DNA from: Adineta vaga
Taxonomy: Eukaryota > Rotifera
Length of the DNA stretch: 64,000 bases
Assembly: GCA_021613535.1 (NCBI GenBank)
Contig: CP075494.1
Location: 5,022,001-5,086,000, forward strand
Direction: 5' to 3'
Position 1 is the stretch's first letter. The number at the start of each line of letters is the position of its first letter. Shown here one piece after another: positions 21,440 through 31,989 of this stretch. The position numbers and the translations under genes are program-made. The notes under the pieces are model-generated. The model saw only the letters and a program-made list of their open reading frames with translations, was not told the origin of the DNA and did no database searches.

Positions 21440-21522
21440 GAATCTGGGGACCAGAATTTGGAGTAAATGAAAACCTACCCTAAATACGCACTATATATGC
21501 TTCAATATTGTATCCATCCGAC

Positions 21523-21844
21523 AAATATTGCAAAAATAGGAGTAGAAACACTCAATGTTGGAAATGCTGTAATCGATTCTAATATGAATAATAATATTAT
21601 ATAATGGGTTATTGATAAAAAGCGATAATCTATCGTAGATTTTAATGATCCAGATGCTACGATCATTTCTACAGATATAATGTTATGCCTGGCAAATAAA
21701 CAGCCTGACATATTACCAGAACCACAATGGTGGCCTACATCACATTTACGTGAAAAATCAGAGTGCTGTGCTTTGCGTATTCATCTTTGTACTTTGAAAA
21801 CACAAAATGTGAATGAAGATGAATATAATCGTATATTTAATTAA
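21523..21844 (+). pseudogene. Possible degraded coding remnant, family unknown
   Basis: One plus-strand frame reads as plausible protein (AKIGVETLNVGNAVIDSN ... DFNDPDATIISTDIML ... PEPQWWPTSHLRE) but is broken by two in-frame stops around 21602 and 21624 and has no clear start. No family is recognised. It may be a gene relic or chance. Confidence 0.3.
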
Positions 21845-22253
21845 GCGAACTACTTACAGAATGTATTAATATTTTTCAAAAGTTTTGTATTAAAAAAAGA
21901 AGAATGGAAACAGAAGAATGAAAGTTCAAATGAAGAAACGGGTTTGGATATATAAGATAAGTCTATATTCACCCTCTAACTCTCAGCTTCACCTTTACAC
22001 ACTCACAAAAATGCAAATCCCATGAGATATCTGTGATGATTTATGATAAAACAAAGTTTTTTTTATTGATTTCATTCAAAATATTTATTTTTACATTCGT
22101 CATTGAAAATGAAAAATCAGTTTAAAATAAAGGAGTAGAATTACAGTGATCTTTTTATAATACCTATTTTTTATTCGATTATCCTATTCATATCATCAAT
22201 CATGAGTAATACTAATAATATAAGCATCAGTTTCAATTAATTCATATAAATAC

Positions 22254-22939
22254 ATGTCTGAATTTGAAACGTTACTTCAATCTCGAAAAAAACACAAGTA
22301 GTTTATTTCTTTGGAGACTTAATTTACGGTCTTTCTGCATCATCATTTGAACATCTAGGTGATATTTATGCTAAAGATTCTTCAAATGTTTATTTTTCTA
22401 GAAGAAAAATGGAAGGTGTATCCGTATCAACATTTAAATATTCAGGTGGTAGGTTCGCTAAGGATATTTCGAATCTTGACTATGGCGAAAAAAAATAAAA
22501 GATGCATCAGTCTCAACGTTCCAATTTTTAGGACAAACCTATGCCATAGATTCTTTGAATATTTTCTATATACAATATAAAATGCAAGATGCATTATACT
22601 CGTCATTTCAAGTATTAGGTGATGGTTATGCTAAGAATGCTTCGAATGTTTACTTTGATGGAAGTAAAATAGAAGGTTCACTAGTCTCATCATTTCAACT
22701 AATAAGTGATTATTATGCTAAAGATTCTTCAAATGTTTATTGGATCAAGGATACAAAATGCGTCAGCACCATCATTTGAAGCTTTAAGTGATTATTATGC
22801 CAAGGATTCCTGGAATGTTTTCTATAAAAAAGAAAAACTACGAGATGCATTAGCTTCTTCGTTTCAAGTAATAGATTTTGGTCGTGCTAAAGATTCATCA
22901 AATAATTATTCTGGTGGGCATAAATTATCCAATTTCTAA
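22254..22939 (+). pseudogene. Broken DKNYY-repeat protein gene
   Basis: At least five tandem units of about 40 residues recur across three frames, each resembling SSFxxLGDxYAKDSSNVYF followed by a short linker (for example GDIYAKDSSNVYFS, LGDGYAKNASNVYFDGSK and SDYYAKDSSNVYW). This is the plan of the bacterial DKNYY family (D-Y-A-K-D-K-N-x-V-Y-Y). Starting from the ATG at 22254 the frame is lost at the A run near 22290, again at the eight-A run near 22487, and again near 22757, where each time a one- or two-base change puts the repeats back in register. The frame ends with TAA at 22937-22939. The function of the family is unknown. Origin by bacterial transfer followed by decay is likely; homopolymer sequencing errors are an alternative for part of it. 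Confidence 0.6.
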
Positions 22940-24013
22940 GCTGACTATTTATATATTTCAATTGATTTTCAATAAACAAAATATAAGCAAAAATAAATGC
23001 GGAAACTTCGGATTTTATCTGAAAGTTATGTGTACTGCAAAAAGTATATGAGATAAAAGACATATGGAAGTCATAGGGAAATACCAGTATGTTTTCAATA
23101 GTTCCGAATTGACTCGTCCAATCAGGCTCATCGTCAAACGAGATATTGATGCGACATTACTCTGTAGAAAATTTCATCTCAATCGGATTAACCTTCCACA
23201 GACTATAGTATAAACAAACAGGTGGATGACCACACCAAGCAATTCTTGTAGTACGTTCTCTTTTCCAGTATACCATAAAAAGCTGTTAACGCAACCCCTA
23301 GAAGGATTAAAAGTGTGAAAGACGATGATACTAAGAGATTTGTATATACGATATGAACAGCTTCATGATAGCTGATTGCGAATTACTTTTTGTCCACCGC
23401 GTTCTCCCGCCACTTCTAGTCTCTTCTCGTGCATCATCTGTGGCAAAAAAGTTCAGAAGTGGAAATTTTAAGGTAGAGCTGTGACCTTCTCACATTAGTG
23501 AGAGGAAGTCTTAGAATGCATAGTTTTTTTTAACTACCAATCTTGGGGAGGGCGGCAGATAAGGAGGAAAATTTGCAGCAAAGAGATCTTTGCCTATCAT
23601 GGTCTGTGATCTGGATTTTGAGAGGGTGTAGTTGTTGGTATCTCTTCTTCTTTCAAACGCATACCCATCTAGTGTATGTATGTGTCTATTGGATTTTAGT
23701 TCAACCTTTGAAACAGTGTACCCTTAACAAGAAAGAAAAGCCACGTAGTATGTACGAATTTACACTGATGCCATTGAAATGCCATAGTAGATGTATGAAG
23801 TCTATTAATCTGCTTCTTTCAATTTTTCTACATAGTCTAGATGTATTTTATTTAGTTTGTGTGATAAAGCAACTGACGAACTACAGCACTCAAGTCTCTT
23901 TGCTTCACTGATATTTATTGAAAACAATACTAGTGATCAATATTTTAGATAGACTGCTGTTTGTTTTTCATTCATTATTATGAACTACATTTAATTTATT
24001 TTTAAAAAAGAAA
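22940..24013. other. Intergenic, no identified gene
   Basis: A 122-codon plus-strand frame at 23543-23911 lacks motifs and is probably chance. The part from 23100 to 23700 is somewhat less AT-rich than its surroundings and contains a small hairpin at about 23488-23507 (CTCAC ... GTGAG). It might be an old mobile-element fragment, but no element can be named. Confidence 0.4.
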
Positions 24014-24346
24014 TTAAAAACGAACTATAGCAGTGACAATGAAAGCAAGAATAACAGTTCCAAAAGTTGTATATCGATTAAAAACATGTGATATTGCACC
24101 ACCAGGCATACACATACCACCTGGTACAGAACCTGCATCTTTACAATAAGTAGGATCTTTATTTACACATGCTGCTTTACATGTATCATCGGTGCATCCC
24201 ATCAATGGAAACATTGGTACATGAGGATCAGTACATTTTCCATCCTTACAGCACATACACATACAGTCTAAATCATCGGCTCCTATGGTCACATACATAG
24301 TTGCTAAGAAGACCAGAATACATATGAATTTAATAGTTAATTTCAT
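24014..24346 (-). CDS. Small cysteine-rich secreted or GPI-anchored protein
   Basis: 110 aa from the ATG at 24346. A signal peptide (IKFICILVFLATMYVTIGA) precedes a Cys-rich segment (DLDCMCMCCKDGKC ... MGCTDDTCKAACVNKDPTYC, 13 Cys in all) and a hydrophobic C-terminus (TFGTVILAFIVTAIV) that could be a GPI-addition signal. Upstream of the ATG is a run resembling an intron (GTGAGTTG ... TTCTCTTTAG), so a non-coding 5' exon is possible. The frame continues upstream to 24541, but that extension reads as intron-like hydrophobic sequence. Function unknown; Cys pairing suggests a small extracellular fold. Confidence 0.65.
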   Translation of the reverse strand: MKLTIKFICILVFLATMYVTIGADDLDCMCMCCKDGKCTDPHVPMFPLMGCTDDTCKAACVNKDPTYCKDAGSVPGGMCMPGGAISHVFNRYTTFGTVILAFIVTAIVRF

Positions 24347-25121
24347 TTTTCTAAAGAGAAAAACAAATAAGATATTAATTTCTATGATCCTAAACAAAAA
24401 ACAACTCACTATAATAAATACGACGTTGTTGAAAATGGTTATATACATTTTAGTTTCATTTACTTTACATACCTTCAATATAAGCAAGAATGATAAGATA
24501 TCGGTCGTATAGATTGATAACATGTATAAAGATATAAACACATTTGGTTTATATTTACCATATAAGATCTTCTCTTTCGACGATGTGATAGTTACCTGGT
24601 TGTTAATACATACTCAAAACTCATACAATTCATTTTTCGTTACTTATCATAGTAAATGTAAACGAATAGCAAATAATAAGACATCATTTGTTACTTGTTT
24701 AATACCTTTTTGAAAGAGAACAGAGATACATTTATTACATGAATAAAAAGCGAATATTGTATTTCATACAACATATATTTTTTAATAACGAAAAATAACT
24801 ATATCGTTAATTAGAATGTTTTACAAATTCTGCCAATCTCTGATTTTCTTGTGTATACAGTACAATGTCCAATATACGCATCGGACTTTTATTTTCTTTC
24901 TTGACTCACGTATGATATCAAGCATTTTTCTCTTTCTCTCTACTTACATCATTCTTTCTGAGACTATCGAACTATCAATTCGTGGCTTTCACTGAAAAAC
25001 AAAGTGCATCGTTTTACATCATTCTGTCGTCATTTATGGAGTCGTCGATAGTCGTCTATTTTTTTTTTCATTTCTATATAAACCGTTTGATCATACCATA
25101 ATACTGTTATTCAATTTAATC
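24347..25121. other. Intergenic, divergent spacer
   Basis: Separates the small Cys-rich gene (-) from the EEP pseudogene (+). Probable 5' untranslated exon or intron of the former lies at its left end. Otherwise nothing seen. Confidence 0.45.
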
Positions 25122-26119
25122 ATGACTGTTCGTATCGTATCATACAATATTTTAGTACCAAAATATGCGAATCGACCTGAATATTATCATAAATGTCAAC
25201 CGGAATTTTTACAATTTAATCATCGATGGAATTTAATTGAATCTGAATTAAAAAATGAAATTGTTCGATATGAAAATAGTATCATTTGTTTACAAGAAGT
25301 TTCTCTTACAATTCTGCCACAATTGGAATTATTTTTTCGTCGAATGAATTATTCATTCTTTCATAATTTATATGGCCGTGCACATGATGATTATATGGGT
25401 GTAGGTTTAGCAATTCCTCTTTCTATGGAATTGACTTCGATTTCTATGATTAAAATTGGAGATCGTATACAATCCAGAATTAAATTACGTGAAAAATATG
25501 CAAGTTTTTATGCATGGGATGGAATTTATATCAATATGCTTTGAATAAATTTATTGAATCAACACCAGATCCATGGCAAACTGCAATCAATCGATCTAAT
25601 ACACTTATTTGTTTGCGTCTAGTTATTGATAAGAAACCATTGTTTGTTGGTACATATCATATGCCGTGTCTTTATAAAGAACCTGATGTGATGGCAATTC
25701 ATTCTCAATTTGTAAAAGATGTAATGTTTGAATTAGCGGCTGGCGAAGATTTTATTCTTGCAGGTGATTTTAATATTAAACCACGAGATAACTGATATCA
25801 AGCTTTAACTGAAAAAGATTATCTTGCTTTTACTTTGCCAATATCCAGTATTTATGATATTTCTTATCAAAATAATAGAAATCAAGTGCTAAAAAGTGCT
25901 TATCGAGAAAAGAATGGAAAGGAACCACTTTACACGAATTATGTTGATACACCACCATCACCCAATTTTTGTCAAACACTTGATTATATCTTTTTTGTTG
26001 GTCATCTTAAAGTTAAAGATGTATTAGCTTTACCAGATCAACCGAATGGTGAATCGTATCCCGATAAAACACATCCATCTGATCATCTGATGATTGCAGC
26101 TACATTTCAATTATCATAA
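25122..26119 (+). pseudogene. Endonuclease/exonuclease/phosphatase (EEP) family gene with frameshift and stop
   Basis: Three consecutive frames together make one EEP/CCR4-like domain of about 330 aa: RIVSYNILVPKYA at the start (metal-binding Asn), CLQEVS (catalytic Glu), then after a frame change near 25520-25540 GTYHMPCLY and LAGDFNIKPRDN, then after an in-frame TGA at 25793-25795 the rest, ending with TLDYIFF and the catalytic HPSDHLMIA. All active-site motifs (N, E, GDFN, SDH) remain. There is no GT-AG pair at the frame change, so a short intron does not explain it. Such proteins hydrolyse phosphodiester bonds in RNA, DNA or signalling molecules. The gene is probably recently inactivated; two sequencing errors are the alternative. 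AATAAA at 26187-26192. Confidence 0.75.
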
Positions 26120-26364
26120 TCTTAAAAAACAACAACAGTTGTATTTTTTTTTCGAATGATGTATACCTGATAATGAATTGATATTCAATAAAGGTATACG
26201 ATGCCTTTATATATCATTTAATAAATATTTCAACATGAAAACGTGTCTCATCTTATCTACGTATAGACCATCAAATAAAGAGTCCTTTTTTATCATTTAC
26301 ATACACACATATAGACAAACAACGTTTATTGAAAAAAGGATTGAGTAAATACATAAGAAGTAAT

Positions 26365-28917
26365 ATGTATTCTCATGTTGTATTATTACTATTTATAATC
26401 GTGATACAGATTCTTCCAGTTGTATTATTTCATTTCGATCGTAATGTTATATCAGAGAAGTTAACTGAAACAGATATTCGTCATCCACGTTATGGTAGAG
26501 TTGATAACCCAAGTGTAAGTTCCGAGTATGACTGTGCTCTTCGTGCTTTCACTATTGAAATGGCTAACTATATTGCACCACCTCCCTTCAAAACCAATTG
26601 GACAACTCTTGCTCAAAGTGCTTTCCAAATGAATCAATGTCATAACACCTCATACTCCAACTATCAATCATCATCATTCTCATCGTCGAAAACAAAGAAT
26701 GCGAAGAAGAACAAATCTTGTCATCATTCTATCTATGTACATGATTTCAAAGGAAATGATCAATTCGATGGATCATTTCGACGACCCATGAAAACCACTC
26801 AAGCTGCACTTCATCACACTCGTCTTCGACGTCAAACATATGCTGGTGAGAATCAAAATACATTATGTATCATCATTCGAGGTGGAACCTATTATCTTGG
26901 AACAAATGCATCGACCACAACAACAAGTCAAAAAGGTGTTATTGCATTGACAAGTAATGATAGTAATCTTGTCATCGAAAACTATGAAGATGAACGTGTA
27001 GTATTGAGTGGTGGAACATTACTTGATCTCAAATGGTCATTGCATTCCAAAACATCGACTGGTGGAACAATTATGAAAGCTCAGATTCCATCGTGGGTGA
27101 ATGTTGATGAATTTAATGAACTGTATGTGGATGATCGACGAGCAATTGTTGCCAAATATCCAAATGGTGATCCATCGACTCAAGGATTGTACGCAACTGA
27201 TCCTGGTTTTTCATATGGTTCACAAAGTTGGATACCACCTATTCATCATCCAAGTGTCGAAATCCATGTACAAGAACCACATCGTGATGGTACAACTTTT
27301 CCATATTATCAATTAGGTGTCGGTGGTGGTGCATCAGTATTCAATCCACCTAGTAATTTTTGGAGTACTGCTTCACCTCCTGCAGGTGATAATTATGTTG
27401 TTCCTGGTGGTTTGGTAGTGAAAAACAATGTTCTTCCTCACATTCAGCAGTGGTCTAATCCTTCCACTGGTTTTGTGCATGCCTTTCATTCTGGTTATTG
27501 GGGTAGCTGGATATTTGAAATTGAATCAGTGAATAGTTCACAAAATACAATCATGTTCGGTCGAGGTGGATTTCAAGAAGCACGCGGCTCAGATTCAGGT
27601 GGTGCATTCTATGTCTCTAATCTTTTCGAAGAACTCGATTCACCAAATGAATGGTTTCTTGACAAAACAACTCGTACTCTTTATTTCATGCCCAATCAAA
27701 CAATGGGCAATGTGTTTGTTGCTAGTCAAGTTGCATGTTTGATTTCATTGAGTGGAAGTAGTATGAATGATCCGATTGAGAATGTTCTCATTCAAGGTTT
27801 GATATTGACACAAACAAGTAACACTTATATGAAAGAATACATGGTACCAAGTGGTGGTGATTGGTCAGTTCATCGAGGTGGTACAATCTATATGACCAAT
27901 ACAAAACACATGTCGATTACACGGAATGTGTTCATTGAATTAGGTAGCAATGGTATTGTGTTGATTGATTATAATGATGATAGTTCAATGATATGGAATG
28001 AATTTGCATGGTTAGGTGATTCAGGTATTATACTTGTTGGAAGTACAAATGGTATTGATGGATATAGTGTGGAAAGTCAACCAATGAATATTTTGATAGA
28101 ATCGAATTTGTTTCATGAAACAGGTATTTATGTGAAACAATCATCGCCAGTGTTGATTTCTGTGAGTCGAAATGTTCGAGTGATGGGTAATTTGATGTTT
28201 AATATGCCTCGTGCAGGTGTGAATATCAATGATGGTTATTATGGTAATCATACAATCAGTGGAAACGTAATATTTAATAGTGTTCGTGAAACGAGTGATC
28301 ATGGTCCAATCAATACATGGGATCGGCAACCTTATTTGACAGATAGTGTTGAATCAGGTATCCCTTCATTGTGGCAACATGAAAGTTATATTCATCATAA
28401 TGTTCTCTTTAACAACTACAACTCTTTTTATCCAATCGATCATGATGATGGTAGTTGTTTCTATGAAGACAGTTATAATTTTCAAGTTTACGGTGGCAAG
28501 AAGAACTATTTGGGACATTCAAAAACAGATCATCATGAAATTTATGTATATCCGGATACAAAATCTAGTCAAGGTACGGGTGTTTGTATTGCTGATCAAG
28601 CTCCATCAAGAGGATCCAGTGGTTGGAATGAAACTTGGATACAAAATACTTGCATACTCTATCAGAGCCCTGTACCATACAATATCTGGTCTTGTAACAC
28701 AGCTGATCTATTCGTACCTTATTTAGCAAATAATCGAATCTATATTCCAGCAAGTGCAGAAGTAGCATTTGTATGTATTGTGAATGGTAGCAGTGCACGT
28801 CTTAGTTTAAATCAATGGCAATCCTATGGTTTGGATCTTGGTAGTACTGTTCAACCAGCACCAGATATTCAAACAATCATTGAATGGGGTCGTGAAATGT
28901 TACAACAAACAGTCTAA
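26365..28917 (+). CDS. Secreted right-handed parallel beta-helix protein, copy 2
   Basis: Intronless, 850 aa from the ATG at 26365 (the frame upstream lacks ATG). Signal peptide VVLLLFIIVIQILPVVLF. From residue about 57 to 683 it is almost identical to copy 1 at 11574, with only the substitution Ile to Thr in the MKTIQ segment seen at protein level. The 45-55 N-terminal residues are unrelated to copy 1, and the C-terminal ~165 residues are homologous but clearly diverged (for example NSFYPIDHDDG versus RSVWPIDHDDG). The beta-helix strand motifs are as in copy 1. Likely extracellular polysaccharide binding or cleavage; substrate unknown. AATAAA at 28944-28949. Confidence 0.85.
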   Translation: MYSHVVLLLFIIVIQILPVVLFHFDRNVISEKLTETDIRHPRYGRVDNPSVSSEYDCALRAFTIEMANYIAPPPFKTNWTTLAQSAFQMNQCHNTSYSNYQSSSFSSSKTKNAKKNKSCHHSIYVHDFKGNDQFDGSFRRPMKTTQAALHHTRLRRQTYAGENQNTLCIIIRGGTYYLGTNASTTTTSQKGVIALTSNDSNLVIENYEDERVVLSGGTLLDLKWSLHSKTSTGGTIMKAQIPSWVNVDEFNELYVDDRRAIVAKYPNGDPSTQGLYATDPGFSYGSQSWIPPIHHPSVEIHVQEPHRDGTTFPYYQLGVGGGASVFNPPSNFWSTASPPAGDNYVVPGGLVVKNNVLPHIQQWSNPSTGFVHAFHSGYWGSWIFEIESVNSSQNTIMFGRGGFQEARGSDSGGAFYVSNLFEELDSPNEWFLDKTTRTLYFMPNQTMGNVFVASQVACLISLSGSSMNDPIENVLIQGLILTQTSNTYMKEYMVPSGGDWSVHRGGTIYMTNTKHMSITRNVFIELGSNGIVLIDYNDDSSMIWNEFAWLGDSGIILVGSTNGIDGYSVESQPMNILIESNLFHETGIYVKQSSPVLISVSRNVRVMGNLMFNMPRAGVNINDGYYGNHTISGNVIFNSVRETSDHGPINTWDRQPYLTDSVESGIPSLWQHESYIHHNVLFNNYNSFYPIDHDDGSCFYEDSYNFQVYGGKKNYLGHSKTDHHEIYVYPDTKSSQGTGVCIADQAPSRGSSGWNETWIQNTCILYQSPVPYNIWSCNTADLFVPYLANNRIYIPASAEVAFVCIVNGSSARLSLNQWQSYGLDLGSTVQPAPDIQTIIEWGREMLQQTV
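26533..28412 (+). repeat. Near-identical duplicate tract, copy 2
   Basis: Partner of 11715-13594: same length, same orientation, four substitutions seen. Sequence similarity drops abruptly at both edges. Confidence 0.9.
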
Positions 28918-29051
28918 TTACAATTTTATTTATTCTAACATGAAATAAATTAACGAATACAATCGACGATTGTTCTTACAGAGAAAAACACGTATTTTGT
29001 ATTTTATTTCATCAATATCTTAGTAATTTTGTCATATGAAATAGATATGAT

Positions 29052-29510
29052 TTAACAAGCTTGAGCAGTTTGTTGAATATCATCTAGATGAGCGTGCATA
29101 TGTCGAAGATTTTTTTTGAAGTTCTTTCACTATTTCAGATGATAAAGCTGTTGTTTGACTAAACGAGAGAGAACAAAGTGTTCGATCTAATGAATGAGAA
29201 ATCTTAGGAAAGAATTCATATATGTTCAAAATGAACATCTAAAAAATTAATCACAAGAGAAAATACGTTACTATTATATCTGATAGTTTGATCTATTCGA
29301 AACGAAAAAAACATAAGATTACTTCAATAAAAATTCAAATCTCACGAGGATTTGTCAGTTGAATGAGAAAAGCAACTGGTTCCAACGGTTTTTTCTCTGT
29401 AGCTAAACCTTGATAACTATGAAAGGCACTCGTTCTAGTGAAACTTTGTATCCATACATTCCTAGTACCATTCAAATTAACTGTTAATGTTTCGAATCAA
29501 TTCTATTGAT
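29052..29510 (-). pseudogene. Coding-like remnant or unrecognised small multi-exon gene
   Basis: The minus strand reads ETLTVNLNGTRNVWIQSFTR then a segment ending AFLIQLTNP, followed by possible short introns (GTGAGA ... TTCGAATAG and GTAACG ... TTTTTTAG) and an exon-like stretch, FPKISHSLDRTLCSLSFSQT, that continues after a frame change in an eight-A run near 29106 to HAHLDDIQQTAQAC and a stop at 29052. The composition is protein-like, but phases do not all agree and no start is found. No family recognised. It could be a decayed gene or one with an error in the A run. Confidence 0.35.
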
Positions 29511-29799
29511 AGCACATGGATAGACTTCATATTAAATACCCGCATAATAAACAACAAGAATTTTATTCTATCTAACCAAATAAGAAATACCAGACTTTCG
29601 TAATATAAAAATCTTTCTTATTTTTAATTCGTGGACATAACGAAGCGGAAGACATTCCTCATATGAAAAAAAAACAATAAAATTCATTATTTTTAAATAC
29701 GCCATGATTTACTTCTCATATACTTTGTTTTAATTTCAACTATTTGCTATCCAAGAGAAAACAAAGATAAACAACAGATAACGTTATTACATTGCAAAT

Positions 29800-30600
29800 A
29801 TGAATACAACAGCGTCATCAACACCGTTATTTAGTCGTTTATGTGATGAATATTTTTATTCATCTGAATGGTTAACATTTACAATTTGTGTTTATTTAAC
29901 ATTTCAAATCGTTTTTTGGTCTTATAATTGCTTTCTATTTTTTATTGAATATTATGATATACCATCGATTGATCAATATCGTATACAAAAACATAAACCA
30001 AAACTTCGTTTTCAACCCGAATTAATTCGTCAATTACGAAATGGAACACTTGAACATCAATTATCATTGATTTTAACACTCCCATTCTTATATCATTTAT
30101 TAAATATATTTGGTCATGTTTCTGTACGTTCATCAATTCCATCACTATTTACAATCATCTGGCAATTAATCATATTTATATTAACCGAAGATTTTCTTTT
30201 CTTTTGGACACATTATCTTTTTCATACACGTTGGTTATATAAACATATTCATAAAAAACATCATATTTTTAAACAACCAACAGGTGTTGTTTTTGTCATT
30301 GCTAATCCATGGGAATTAATAATACAAAATCAATTAGCTGTCTGGATTGCACCAATAATTTTTAAAGAAAAACATTTAATAACAATATGTATATGGATAT
30401 TTCTTCGTGTTTATCAAACAATCAATGCACATAGCGGATATGATCTACCATATATAAGTCCACAATATTATTTTCCATGGTTATTATCAGGAACATTACA
30501 ACATGATTATCATCATCAACATGCAAAAATGAATTATGGCAGTTTTCTAACCTTATGGGATCGATTGATGAATACACATAGATTACACAATGACCATTGA
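29800..30600 (+). CDS. Fatty acid hydroxylase / sterol desaturase superfamily protein
   Basis: Intronless, 266 aa, four or five hydrophobic helices. The three di-iron histidine clusters are present: HYLFH (His138, His142), HIHKKHH (149-155) with HxxHH, and HDYHHQH (235-241); NAHSGYD lies between the last two. The arrangement matches the C-4 methylsterol oxidase / C-5 desaturase / cholesterol 25-hydroxylase superfamily, which use O2 and an electron donor at the endoplasmic reticulum. Substrate cannot be decided from sequence alone. The start follows the spacer directly with MNTTASS. AATAAA at 30616-30621. Confidence 0.85.
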   Translation: MNTTASSTPLFSRLCDEYFYSSEWLTFTICVYLTFQIVFWSYNCFLFFIEYYDIPSIDQYRIQKHKPKLRFQPELIRQLRNGTLEHQLSLILTLPFLYHLLNIFGHVSVRSSIPSLFTIIWQLIIFILTEDFLFFWTHYLFHTRWLYKHIHKKHHIFKQPTGVVFVIANPWELIIQNQLAVWIAPIIFKEKHLITICIWIFLRVYQTINAHSGYDLPYISPQYYFPWLLSGTLQHDYHHQHAKMNYGSFLTLWDRLMNTHRLHNDH

Positions 30601-31014
30601 CATCGTTTTTGATCAAATAAAACAATTATATCATTTTGCCCTTGGCTTACAGTTGAGAGATACTACATCACGTGTGTTTCCTATTGAAAACAAATCTTAA
30701 GAATACATCCTATTTTTTTTACAAAAAGAACAAATAAAATACTTTTCGTTCGTTATTTACGTTTATGGCGACCTTATTTACTTGCGTATACTGTCCTAGT
30801 TTTAAATACATTGAAAATCATTCGATCATAATTTATTCATACGTATGACATTACAGAAAAAGCGATAAGTATATATATAGGCATAAACTATTTACGAGAT
30901 AGATTTTAGTCTGGTATTATTTGGTGGCACTGTTCTTCATTTTACCGATGGCTGTTGTTCATTCGTCATTGTATTATGCGTATTTTGAAATTCTGGTACA
31001 AAACGAAAAATCTT
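30601..31014. other. Intergenic between convergent genes
   Basis: Holds the AATAAA at 30616-30621; otherwise AT-rich with no feature. Confidence 0.5.
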
Positions 31015-31989
31015 TCAGAGCTGACGAAGAAGTGCTTGTCGAAATACGGCACCCACTAATGTGTACAAGTAAAAGGGTAACTGAATAAAATAAACATCAT
31101 TATCTTTTGAAAATATCAATACTAATGGACTTACTCCGATGCCAACATATGTGAAAAGGAAAACAAATTGAAAGCTAACACTTTCGAGAGCTCGTCGTTC
31201 AGGATTTTTATTGTCACTAGCTGTAACTGTTGTATAGATTTTCTGTATACTAGCAGATAAATTACAAAATGTTAATAAACAAATTTGTGTAATCATTAAG
31301 ATAGTCAATGTTGATTGAGTTCGCATTGTTTTTCTTTCCGGTTTTGTTAGTCGCATTTCATTACCTTGGCCAACCCGACGTGAATTGTGTCGAATGTTGT
31401 ATAAACTAAGTGAGCCAAATATTAACATAATTACACATGGTACAACTACAAATAGAAATGGATGAATAAAATCATTTAAATAAAGACAAATATCATTCAT
31501 TGCACCGCATGCACCTCGGATACTCTTTTGATTAGCTGCAAAGCAATAGAAAATGTTGCTAAATGATAGAAAAACGATGAGCATTTCTCATTGTTGACAT
31601 CATTCGAATGCGAGCATTTAGACAACTATTTAACCATCGTTCAACTGTAACGAAAGCTGTTAGGAGAGCCGAACAACAAAATCCTCCAAGAAGAATAAAC
31701 GTATAAGATTTGCAAATAACATCATAACGTTCAGTTATATCAAAGCCAAATGTATTCGAAAATCGATTTGGTAAACCTATAACTAATACGATACCCGATG
31801 CGATTTATATGATGCTAAAAAGAATCGTGAACAAGGTGTTTTGTTTAATTCTTGATCGGTACCAAAAATAAAAATATTAAGTACAACTCCAATAGATCCA
31901 AGTAGAAATACAACTAATGAACCATATCTATTCGTATTCGTTCCAAGTGAATACAATTGAGTAACATAAAATGTATTGTTAAATGACAT
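31015..31989 (-). pseudogene. Broken 7TM receptor gene (two frameshifts)
   Basis: The start (MSFNNTFYVTQLY) and helix 1 with NKTPCSRFFLAS are in one frame; the frame breaks near 31805 and resumes with IASGIVLVIGLPNRFS, helix 3 and its end VERWLNSCLNARIRMM; it breaks again near 31585 and resumes with MLIVFLSFSNIFYCF, a Cys-containing extracellular loop, helices 5-7 and a stop at 31015. Joined conceptually, all seven helices are present, and VERWLNSCL matches the same position (CVAIERAI) of the receptor domain at 38901. The breaks are one- or two-base indels without splice signals. Inactive rhodopsin-like receptor of a family shared with the chimeric receptor nearby. Confidence 0.75.

Noticed and set aside
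23543-23911. 122-codon frame
   Set aside because: No domain, no signal peptide, irregular composition; likely chance in a less AT-rich patch.
24347-24541. N-terminal extension of the small Cys-rich protein
   Set aside because: The extension crosses an intron-like stretch ending TTCTCTTTAG, and the signal peptide begins at the ATG at 24346.
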